5,464 nucleotides of DNA, taken from NCBI GenBank assembly GCA_030626465.1, contig DAOUOU010000175.1, positions 1 through 5,464 of the forward strand, given 5' to 3'. Position 1 is the stretch's first letter. Each line of letters opens with the position of its first letter. The notes under the pieces were generated by a model, which was given only the letters and a program-made list of their open reading frames with translations, did no database searches and was not told the DNA's origin. Positions 1 to 5,294 of this stretch are shown here, in pieces. Source of the DNA: Bacteroidales bacterium. GTDB taxonomy: Bacteria > Bacteroidota > Bacteroidia > Bacteroidales > UBA10428. A program made the position numbers and the translations under genes.

Positions 1-236
1 CAGACAGAAGGAATCCAATTCAGAGGCGCAGGATTGTATGGCCGAACATTGAGTACCTTGGTGTGATCATAAACGAGGATCAGAGGGTTGCATTACTCAA
101 AATAGACAATTCAAATACATTTATGCAGGCCAGAGATGTGAGCAGGCAAATAAAGCTAAAAAAAATGTACAACGATTCGGTTCAGCTTATTTACCAGGGT
201 GAAGAAAAAGTTTATCATAAGAAAACACCAAGATAA
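1..236 (+). CDS. C-terminal end of a GspC/PilP-like protein (partial)
   Basis: The frame is open from base 3 to a TAA at 234-236, giving the last 77 residues of a protein whose start lies outside the window. The visible part begins with a basic stretch (DRRNPIQRRR). A compact beta-rich module follows: IEYLGVIINEDQRVALLKID, then a segment ending in the pattern DSVQLIYQGEEKVY. This 'Y.G.I....+.ALL.I......A.DV...I.L..I...SV.L.Y.G' pattern resembles the small beta-domain of GspC (HR domain) and PilP. Those proteins link the inner-membrane platform to the secretin in T2SS and type IV pili. The link is pattern-based and weak on its own, but the downstream pseudopilin and gspF genes support it. It lies 65 bp upstream of the next gene on the same strand. 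Confidence 0.6.
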   Translation, partial: DRRNPIQRRRIVWPNIEYLGVIINEDQRVALLKIDNSNTFMQARDVSRQIKLKKMYNDSVQLIYQGEEKVYHKKTPR

Positions 237-301
237 ACTTGAATAGAAATGGGCAATAATATATTTTTCAGAGATTCATTGTATAACAAATTCAGATTAT
301 T

Positions 302-868
302 ATGAAGATTCGTTCTATCCCTCAAATTCTTGTATCTGTAGCATTTATTGTTCTATGTTCAAATTTGCTCTCACAAGGGCCTGAATGGCAACCCATGATC
401 AGGGAGATAGTAGCAAAGCATAAGGATTCAACAGTAAGAGCTCATATTCTTATCCACAAAGAAAATATTAAAACTTCAGACAGGCTGATGTACTATTGGT
501 ACAATCAGCACAAGATCAATCAAAATATGGGAGGATATTCAGGCGATCTTTTGCAGGGGGAATATCTTGTATTTGATAATGATAAAAACCTCATTACAAA
601 GGGTAATTTTGAACGGGGTCTTAAGCACGGTACATGGAAGCATTGGGATGCTAATGGTGTTTTAAAGAATTCCATTGACTATCATTTTGGTTTAATTGAT
701 GGCGAGGTAAAAATATATGACAGTGAGGGAAGACTTGTTGAAACAAAAGAATACAAAGCAGGAGAAGAGCAGATTAAAGAAGCAGGCAAGATGAAGATAT
801 GGAAACCTGACGAAGAAAAGGATACAGAACAAGATTCTACAATAGTAATCCCTGGAAATGAAGAATGA
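302..868 (+). CDS. Secreted MORN_2/YwqK-type repeat protein within the T2SS-like operon
   Basis: The protein has 188 residues. Residues 1-24 look like a type I signal peptide: basic MKIR, then a hydrophobic core, with likely cleavage at LLS|Q25. Cys19 is followed by no good lipobox (IVLC), so a lipoprotein is less likely. Residues about 83-155 contain three consecutive units of about 24 residues built on G-x-(Y/W)-x-x-(Y/W/F)-x-x-(D/N)-x-x-x-L, for example GLKHGTWKHWDANGVLKN and LIDGEVKIYDSEGRLVE. This is the MORN_2 variant found in YwqK-like proteins. The C-terminus (residues about 156-188) is charged and probably disordered. The product should be periplasmic or envelope-exposed. Function is unknown; an accessory role in the secretion apparatus is inferred only from operon position. 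The start has no clear Shine-Dalgarno sequence. The stop overlaps the next start as ATGA. Confidence 0.85.
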   Translation: MKIRSIPQILVSVAFIVLCSNLLSQGPEWQPMIREIVAKHKDSTVRAHILIHKENIKTSDRLMYYWYNQHKINQNMGGYSGDLLQGEYLVFDNDKNLITKGNFERGLKHGTWKHWDANGVLKNSIDYHFGLIDGEVKIYDSEGRLVETKEYKAGEEQIKEAGKMKIWKPDEEKDTEQDSTIVIPGNEE

Positions 869-2148
869 ATGTTAAATTCCTTAATATAAGGATCAGAGCA
901 CGTGCACTTTACCTTGCTATTATCATATCTTTTGTATCAGCAGTATATGCCTTCCTATTCATTCTTTCCAGATATTATAGTTTTATAGAAATCACGTCTC
1001 TCAATACTTTCCAGCGTTTGACTGACAATTACGTTTCAGCTATAAACATTGCCATGCAGAAAGAATCGTTTGTAGAGTATGGTCAGACACAAAACATAAT
1101 TCTTTTTGATGATTCTCTTAGTATGGTGCAGGTTCAGAAAAAGCATTGGGGTGTTTATAACATTGTATCTGCAAAGGCAAACCGGAAAAATTATCAGATA
1201 AACCGGACAGCTCTTTACGGTTGCAAAGTTGGAGGTGAATCATCTACAGGACTTTACCTTGCAGACCATGGTCATTATCTTGCCGTTGCAGGAGATACTT
1301 ATCTGTCAGGAAATTGTTACCTGCCAAAACTTGGTGCACGCAAGGCTTATATTGAAGGAAAATCTTTCAAATACCGGAGTATTGTTGATGGCATCGCAGG
1401 CAAAAGCAAAGAGAATTTGCCGCCGATATCCTCATCAATGATCGATTATTTAACAGACAACTTATTCGGATCATCTTCTTCTGCCGATAGCACGGTATCG
1501 GAAAAAATTCTCAATAAAAACACCTTACAAAATAATTTCACGAAAACAACGATCAGAGTACAAAGTGAAGATAAGATAGTTCTTGACAAGCTAAGCTTGC
1601 AAGGAAATTACATCATTCAATCTCAAAGAAAAATAATCTTAAAAGACGATTGTCAATTACAAAATGTAATTTGTATTGCTCCTGTAATAATTGTTGAATC
1701 AGGCTTTGAGGGGAAAGTGCAGCTTTTTGCTCTTGATAGTGTTCTTATTGAAAATGATGCTGTTCTCCAATACCCGAGTGCCATAGTGGCAGCAGGCATA
1801 GGTAGATCATCAGTATATATTGGTGTAGAAAGTAATAGTCGTGTTGAAGGCTGCATAATGGCTTATGCTGAAATTGCTGAGAACAGCGATGTTCAGATAA
1901 AGATAGAGTCCGGATCAGAGATTTACGGACTTATTTATTGTGCAGGAAAAACAGAGCATAAAGGAAGGATATTTGGAAGTTTGTATTGCGATAAGTTTTT
2001 TCTGCAAACCCGACAGGGATATTATGAAAATCATTTGTTGGATGCATGGATTGATCCTGTTGGTCTTGAAACTTCCTTTGCCAGCGGACTCATTTTTGAA
2101 AATTCAGATACAAAACAAACGAACCATATCATAGAATGGTTAGAATAA
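865..2148 (+). CDS. Membrane-anchored beta-helix-like protein in a GspK/PilX-like minor pseudopilin position
   Basis: The protein has 427 residues. A basic N-terminus (residues 1-13, with several Arg) precedes one hydrophobic segment at about 14-34. A long extracytoplasmic region follows, as in minor pseudopilins or PilX-like proteins, but no K-G/A-F-T-x-x-E prepilin motif is visible. Residues about 138-168 contain a glycine-punctuated stretch (LAVAGDTYLSGNCYLPKLGA). Residues about 236-385 are short alternating strands and turns typical of a beta-solenoid, ending in SGSEIYGLIYCAGKTEHKGR and GSLYCDKFF; this is reminiscent of polymer-forming or bactofilin-like folds. A Ser-rich linker lies at about 203-211. 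The gene sits directly before the GspI-like and GspJ-like genes and overlaps both neighbours (ATGA upstream, 13 nt downstream). The GspK-like role is inferred from position and topology only; I do not recognise the family with certainty. Confidence 0.8.
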   Translation: MNVKFLNIRIRARALYLAIIISFVSAVYAFLFILSRYYSFIEITSLNTFQRLTDNYVSAINIAMQKESFVEYGQTQNIILFDDSLSMVQVQKKHWGVYNIVSAKANRKNYQINRTALYGCKVGGESSTGLYLADHGHYLAVAGDTYLSGNCYLPKLGARKAYIEGKSFKYRSIVDGIAGKSKENLPPISSSMIDYLTDNLFGSSSSADSTVSEKILNKNTLQNNFTKTTIRVQSEDKIVLDKLSLQGNYIIQSQRKIILKDDCQLQNVICIAPVIIVESGFEGKVQLFALDSVLIENDAVLQYPSAIVAAGIGRSSVYIGVESNSRVEGCIMAYAEIAENSDVQIKIESGSEIYGLIYCAGKTEHKGRIFGSLYCDKFFLQTRQGYYENHLLDAWIDPVGLETSFASGLIFENSDTKQTNHIIEWLE

Positions 2149-2501
2149 AACCATACAGGTTGAAAGCCAGTATTCTGGAACCTTTGATTGCACTGATGAT
2201 CATCTTCTTTTCAATCACCGCAGCATTTTTTGTGGTTACAAATATGAGAGAGCAAATCAATATTAAGCAGACTGCAAGAGCAGTTGCACTGGCAAACAGG
2301 GTGTTGAGTGAAAGCATAAAAGAAGAAAATTTTCTGAGTGAAGAATTAGAAGAAGAAGGATTGCATATGGAAAAAGCAATAGAATGGTTTGATAAAGAAA
2401 ACGGGCTGTTGTACATATCTATTAATGTATATGACAACAGAGAAAAACTGATTGCAAACAGGCAGAAAATAATAATAGCCGATGAAGCTGAAACTGAATG
2501 A
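2136..2501 (+). CDS. GspI-like minor pseudopilin with an atypical prepilin motif
   Basis: The protein has 121 residues: a short basic leader (MVRIKPYRLK) followed by the hydrophobic helix ASILEPLIALMIIFFSITAA. This is the layout of type IV pilin/pseudopilin N-termini (leader, cleavage, Glu5, hydrophobic N-helix). The spacing is off by one. If cleavage follows Ala11, the conserved Glu (Glu15) is at +4; if Glu is at +5, the -1 residue is Lys10 instead of Gly/Ala. After the helix comes an amphipathic segment with an acidic patch (EENFLSEELEEEG). A short beta-type end follows (NGLLYISINVYDNREKL), similar to the ending of small GspI-type pseudopilins. The ATG lies 13 nt inside the previous gene and no Shine-Dalgarno sequence is evident, consistent with translational coupling. 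GspI is the best guess by size and position just before the GspJ-like gene. Confidence 0.75.
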   Translation: MVRIKPYRLKASILEPLIALMIIFFSITAAFFVVTNMREQINIKQTARAVALANRVLSESIKEENFLSEELEEEGLHMEKAIEWFDKENGLLYISINVYDNREKLIANRQKIIIADEAETE

Positions 2502-2976
2502 AAACACAAAAGCCTTCACAGTTATAGAACTGCTGATAGTAATGATGCTTAGCGGTATTGTAGTGGGTTTGACATTTCTTTATTTTACCCAGTTCAGACA
2601 TTATTTGCAATCGACCTACGAACAGGAAAATGCATATTCACAACTCTACCGGTTTCAATTTGCCTTTCAGAAAGATATTGCACTTGCAAAGGAAATATTT
2701 GCTCCTTCATCAGATGAAATACATATCAAATTTGCGAATGATGAAATAGAATATTTTTTTGACAGGGATTGGGTTGTAAGAGAAACACAGATAGTAACAG
2801 ATACTTTTCAACTGAGAGTATTCGATGTATCTCTAGACGCACTGACAGATTACAACGATCTTATCGGGAGTATAGAATTGGAACTTGAAGCAGAGTCTGA
2901 TAAAAGACTACTTTTAGCTTATACAAAGAAATATTCTGCTTCGACTCTATTTCGTAATTTTAAGAAACAGAAGTGA
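2482..2976 (+). CDS. GspJ-like minor pseudopilin (prepilin-type N-terminus)
   Basis: The protein has 164 residues. Residues 10-22 read KAFTVIELLIVMM, a standard class III prepilin signal. Cleavage is expected after Ala11, giving Phe at +1 and Glu16 at +5, followed by a hydrophobic helix to about residue 36. The leader is 11 residues. The mature part has a helical segment with aromatic and Gln residues (TQFRHYLQSTYEQENAYSQL) and then a beta-rich domain (EIHIKFANDEIEYFFDRDWV, then SIELELEAESDKRLLLAY). Size and order (I-like, J-like, then F) suggest GspJ, a tip component of the pseudopilus assembled in the inner membrane and processed by a prepilin peptidase not seen here. The start overlaps the previous gene by 20 nt. 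The stop overlaps the gspF start as TGATG. Confidence 0.85.
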   Translation: MKLKLNENTKAFTVIELLIVMMLSGIVVGLTFLYFTQFRHYLQSTYEQENAYSQLYRFQFAFQKDIALAKEIFAPSSDEIHIKFANDEIEYFFDRDWVVRETQIVTDTFQLRVFDVSLDALTDYNDLIGSIELELEAESDKRLLLAYTKKYSASTLFRNFKKQK

Positions 2977-4121
2977 TGGAAATTGATATCCGGAAAATAA
3001 AAGAAAAAAAGAGGCAACAAAAAGATAAGCAGAAGGAGTTGGTTATCAATTTCGATTTCCTGAACCGCGAGATCAATCTCAGGCGGAAAAAAATCAACGA
3101 TACTAAAAAAGAACGCTTTTACAACCAGTTGGGCGTTTTGTTTTCAGCGGGTATCGATCTGGGTTCGGCCCTGCAAATATTTCTTGAGGACAAGCATACT
3201 CAGATTCATAAGAAATTATTCTCGCAAGTATTTGATGATGTAATAGGAGGACTGAGCTTTTCCGATGCTTTAAAAAAGACAGGACAATTTACCGATTATG
3301 AATACTATAGTATAAAAGTTGGTGAAGAAAGCGGAAAACTGCAGGACGTGCTGGCAGAACTTGCAGATTATTTTGCACTGCGCATGCAACAACGCCGGCA
3401 ACTGACCGGGGCATTGTCCTATCCTGTTATGGTGATGATAGTTGCCATAGGGGCGGTTCTTTTTATGCTGAATGTTGTTGTTCCTATGTTTGCAGGAGTA
3501 TTTCAACGCTTTGGAGGTGAACTGCCGGCTATTACCCGTAATGTGCTGGCTTTATCAGACTGGTTTTCAAATCACCTGTTCACCATCTTTATCTTTGTAC
3601 TGGCAACCATAGTAGCTATTGTATACATGAAAAGGTATGAATGGTTCAAAAAGTATTCTTCCCTGTTCGTCTTGCGGATTCCTTTTATCGGAAGACTCAT
3701 AAGCAAATTGATGCATGCCAGGTTCTGCCATTCGCTTTCATTGCTTACCCTGACACAGGTTCCTTTGCTCGAAGCTTTGGAAATGGTAAAGAAGATGATC
3801 GGTTTTTATCCTGTTCAGGAAGCAATTGCTGCAATACAGAAAGAAATAGAAAGAGGAGGACAAATGCACGAAGGCATGAAGCGGCAGAAAGTTTTTGATC
3901 AGCGCCTTGTGGCACTTACCAAAGTAGGCGAAGAAGTAAACCAGGTAGGACAACTGTATTCCAAACTCTATAAGCAATACACCGATGAGGTGAAACACAT
4001 GACCTCTATTATGGGCAATATGCTGGAACCGATAATGATTATTGTGGTAGGTTTGTTGGTGATGGTAATTTTGATAGCAATGTATCTGCCATTATTCCAG
4101 TTGAGTACTACTGTGTTTTAA
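2976..4121 (+). CDS. gspF: Type II secretion / type IV pilus inner-membrane platform protein GspF (PilC family)
   Basis: With the ATG at 2976 the protein has 381 residues, near the usual length of about 400 for the family. A GTG at 2973 would add one residue; the ATG is preferred because it forms a TGATG overlap with the upstream stop. A Lys/Arg-rich cytoplasmic N-terminus (1-45) is followed by two T2SF domains (about 48-171 and 248-372). Domain 1 carries QLGVLFSAGIDLGSALQIF, GLSFSDAL, VGEESGKL (115-122) and ALSYPVMVM. Domain 2 carries FCHSLSLLTLTQVPLLEALE, VGEEVNQVGQL (317-327) and MLEPIMIIVVGLL. Transmembrane segments are predicted at about 149-171, 201-218 and 350-372. GspF couples the secretion ATPase to pseudopilus assembly. 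One oddity is Gln261 where the family usually has Gly in the '(S)GVPL' motif of the second domain; the first domain keeps its Gly. It is the last gene of the operon and is followed by a terminator-like hairpin. Confidence 0.95.
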   Translation: MEIDIRKIKEKKRQQKDKQKELVINFDFLNREINLRRKKINDTKKERFYNQLGVLFSAGIDLGSALQIFLEDKHTQIHKKLFSQVFDDVIGGLSFSDALKKTGQFTDYEYYSIKVGEESGKLQDVLAELADYFALRMQQRRQLTGALSYPVMVMIVAIGAVLFMLNVVVPMFAGVFQRFGGELPAITRNVLALSDWFSNHLFTIFIFVLATIVAIVYMKRYEWFKKYSSLFVLRIPFIGRLISKLMHARFCHSLSLLTLTQVPLLEALEMVKKMIGFYPVQEAIAAIQKEIERGGQMHEGMKRQKVFDQRLVALTKVGEEVNQVGQLYSKLYKQYTDEVKHMTSIMGNMLEPIMIIVVGLLVMVILIAMYLPLFQLSTTVF

Positions 4122-4181
4122 AAGATACCCCCTTGTATTCTCCGCCCGGACGGGTCCCTAGAAGGGGGAAGATAATCTTTT
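4120..4181 (+). terminator. Terminator-like composite hairpin after gspF
   Basis: An outer stem pairs AAAAGAT (4120-4126) with ATCTTTT (4175-4181). An inner stem pairs CCCCCTT (4128-4134) with AAGGGGG (4162-4168). The two are separated by an asymmetric internal loop (one base against six). The apical part contains a further small CCC-GGAC-GGG hairpin around 4145-4154. The structure begins within the gspF stop codon and the right outer arm provides the T-rich tail. It fits a Rho-independent terminator, but the long apex and internal loop are unusual, so a REP-like palindromic element that also terminates transcription is an alternative. Confidence 0.6.
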
Positions 4182-4307
4182 ATCCCAGGTTTAAGTGTTT
4201 AGCAGGTGACTTTCTTGTATTTCTCAAAGTAGGAAAAATTTCGTTCTGAAATAATGATCACGTCAAAGCATGATCCTATATTCTCGGTTTATTCCTATTC
4301 GACAATT

Positions 4308-4359
4308 CAACTCCTCAACTCCTCAACTCCTCAACTCCTCAACTCCTCAACTTCTCAAC
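4308..4359. repeat. Tandem array of an 8-bp unit (CAACTCCT)
   Basis: Five exact head-to-tail copies of CAACTCCT start at 4308, 4316, 4324, 4332 and 4340. A one-base variant (CAACTTCT) follows at 4348, then the start of another unit (CAAC, 4356-4359). On the other strand the unit reads AGGAGTTG, so each unit carries a Shine-Dalgarno-like AGGAG. The unit is not a multiple of three and no credible reading frame crosses it. Arrays of this type change copy number by slippage. No neighbouring gene is obviously placed to respond. Confidence 0.9.
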
Positions 4360-4369
4360 AATTCTTCAT

Positions 4370-4397
4370 TTAATCGATTCACCAGTTCATCGATTAA
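4370..4397. repeat. Small perfect hairpin (9-bp stem, 10-nt loop)
   Basis: TTAATCGAT (4370-4378) and ATCGATTAA (4389-4397) are exact reverse complements separated by a 10-nt loop (4379-4388). Related words (ATCAATTAATCAT) continue to about 4417, so this may be one piece of a degenerate low-complexity stretch following the 8-bp array. It could be an operator-like palindrome, but no gene beside it supports that. Confidence 0.5.
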
Positions 4398-4417
4398 TCA
4401 ACTTATCAATTAATCAT

Positions 4418-4738
4418 CTTCCTTAAATAAGACTGATTCTAAATTGCTTATTTAATTCATTGATATTGAAATTATTATTTAACACCTTAAAATAATATTT
4501 TGTCTAACGTTTTGATTTTATAATAAAAAAACTTTCATTTGAAATGCCGTTTAAGCAAATTTCGTTGGGAAGAAAAACTTTGTATCAATCAGGTAAATGG
4601 ATTGCACCTGAAAAAGCATGAAACCCGTTTTTTTCAACATATAATGAAATCTCACATCTCACTGAAAACTATCACTTCGTTAAGGGAATTGTTTTCAAAC
4701 GTAATAAAAGTTTTTTTTGGTGATTACCAACTTGTTTG
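4418..4738. other. AT-rich stretch without a convincing gene
   Basis: This stretch is rich in homopolymers and I see no gene I would defend. The most protein-like string starts at an ATG at 4544 (MPFKQISLGRKTLYQSGKWI...), stops at a TGA (4619-4621), and stays open beyond it for 37 codons in the same frame to a TGA at about 4733. An internal stop, no homology I recognise and no ribosome binding site make it a weak candidate; a decayed gene is possible. The frames running on into 4739 and beyond enter the left arm of the 31-bp inverted repeat. Confidence 0.4.
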
Positions 4739-4759
4739 GTTACATATTCCGGAATGCAA

Positions 4760-4981
4760 TTACCAGTCATTTTCCAGGTTGTCTTTTTTACTAATGGTAT
4801 CCTGGTAGCGGTGGAAAATATTTGTGTAAAAGGTAGTATCGTCCCATGTGCTGGCAAAACAGAAATAGTATTCAATTACAACCGAATCACGCATAGGTTC
4901 AGGTCCCAGCTCAAGTTGCTGAGCATAAAATCTGTGAGTAAAACATGAAATCAGTAACAGGATTATGTATATTCTTTTCAT
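4760..4981 (-). CDS. Short secreted protein, unknown function (possibly the truncated front of a longer gene)
   Basis: The ORF has 73 residues and starts MKRIYIILLLISCFTHRFYA|QQ. This is a good type I signal peptide: basic start, hydrophobic core and an A|QQ junction typical of secreted Bacteroidota proteins. The mature part (LELGPEPMRDSVVIEYYFCF, then ASTWDDTTFYTNIFHRYQDT) is polar and aromatic and unrecognised. The frame ends in DW* inside the left arm of the 31-bp inverted repeat. A six-base A run (4784-4789 on the + strand as T) lies just before. If one base were removed there, the frame would continue as KKTTWKMTGNCIPEYVTKQ through the repeat to a stop near 4672. The protein may therefore be frameshifted, by mutation or sequencing error. 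It is monocistronic and runs against gspF. It could be a chance ORF, but the signal peptide argues otherwise. Confidence 0.45.
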   Translation of the reverse strand: MKRIYIILLLISCFTHRFYAQQLELGPEPMRDSVVIEYYFCFASTWDDTTFYTNIFHRYQDTISKKDNLENDW

Positions 4982-4984
4982 TGT

Positions 4985-5014
4985 ATTATAGGTTTATCAT
5001 TAGAGTATTGTCAA
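4985..5014 (-). promoter_or_regulatory. Perfect sigma70-type promoter match facing the secreted ORF
   Basis: On the minus strand TTGACA (5014-5009) and TATAAT (4990-4985) are separated by exactly 18 bp. The ATG at 4981 begins three bases after TATAAT, so a start site at the usual distance would fall inside the first codons. A transcript from here would not carry that ATG with a leader. Bacteroidota housekeeping promoters follow a different consensus (TTTG / TAnnTTTG), so this match may be fortuitous, or may be a foreign-type outward promoter inside the 31-bp-repeat segment. Confidence 0.35.
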
Positions 5015-5104
5015 ATACCTTTAAAGTGTGGAAATGTATTATCCTATCTGAAGAATTGGAATTGGTAATTATTGTACTAGAAAGCATCCTGATAACCTGG
5101 ATTG

Positions 5105-5294
5105 ACTGGTAATTGCATTCCGGAATATGTAACTCAAGAAATATACTGGCTTTATTATGGGTCCTTTTTACGACTCCACTTACGCAGATATCAACAGGAA
5201 AAAGTGGGTAGATGAACAGCCCGATACCATTCCGCACAGGGAAGTATATTATGCAATTGAAGCAGAGGAGATAAAGAAAGAGGATAAGGAATAG
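5105..5294 (+). pseudogene. 3' part of a + strand gene, unrecognised, lacking its front and probably frameshifted
   Basis: The clearest coding stretch starts in frame at 5157 and ends at a TAG (5292-5294). It gives MGPFYDSTYADINRKKWVDE, then a charged tail ending EAEEIKKEDKE. This frame has a stop at 5130-5132 inside the repeat arm. A neighbouring frame reads TGNCIPEYVTQEIYWLYYGS from 5105. It would join the tail smoothly (..YYGSFYDSTYADIN..) if the five-T run at 5165-5169 had four bases. No signal sequence or plausible start lies upstream on this strand. The fragment looks like the back half of a gene whose front has been replaced by the inverted-repeat segment. The family is not recognised. 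Confidence 0.45.

Larger units (their letters stand above)
4739..5133. repeat. 395-bp segment bounded by perfect 31-bp inverted repeats
   Basis: Bases 5103-5133 (starting TGACTGGTAATTGCATTCCG and ending GGAATATGTAAC) are the exact reverse complement of 4739-4769. The 333-bp interior (4770-5102) contains a leftward secreted ORF and a consensus-like promoter. Each arm has the palindrome ATTCCGGAAT near its middle. Identity is lost or falls off right outside both arms. No target-site duplication is visible (left flank ...TGTTTG, right flank TCAAG...), and there is no transposase. Candidate explanations are a MITE-like element, an invertible segment with inverted recombination sites, or recombination between related gene copies. 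The arms are certain; the interpretation is open. Confidence 0.75.

Noticed and set aside
237..301. Promoter-like TTG (239-241) and TATATTTT (260-267) upstream of the MORN-repeat gene
   Set aside because: The spacing is close to the Bacteroidota TTTG / TAnnTTTG pattern, but the second box lacks the G and the region is AT-rich, so chance is likely. The upstream gene runs the same way and can supply transcription.
302..361. Lipoprotein signal at Cys19 of the MORN-repeat protein
   Set aside because: The residues before Cys are IVL, with a bulky Leu at -1, and Ser/Gln at 24/25 give a better type I cleavage site.
2973..2976. GTG at 2973 as the gspF start
   Set aside because: It adds a single residue. 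The ATG at 2976 is a stronger codon and forms the common TGATG stop-start overlap.
4257..4276. GATCA...TGATC palindrome
   Set aside because: Only five paired bases across a ten-base gap, with no adjacent promoter or gene start.
4544..4735. MPFKQISLGRK... frame continuing past a TGA, as if TGA were read as an amino acid
   Set aside because: Several solid genes in the window end in TGA, including the MORN-repeat and GspJ-like genes, so a recoded TGA is not supported.
4773..4795. AAAAAAG run in the leftward ORF as a programmed -1 frameshift site
   Set aside because: The zero frame reads AAA AAA G, and the frame needed downstream is +1, not -1. A homopolymer error or mutation is simpler.
4539..4808. 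89-codon + strand frame starting with TTG
   Set aside because: It has a non-ATG start, no signal peptide and no family resemblance. It crosses the left repeat arm and overlaps the better-supported leftward secreted ORF.
4986..5237. 83-codon minus-strand frame over the right repeat arm
   Set aside because: It shares the string LHIPECNYQS with the 4539-4808 frame only because both read the same strand of the 31-bp inverted repeat. The + strand reading over 5157-5294 is more coding-like.
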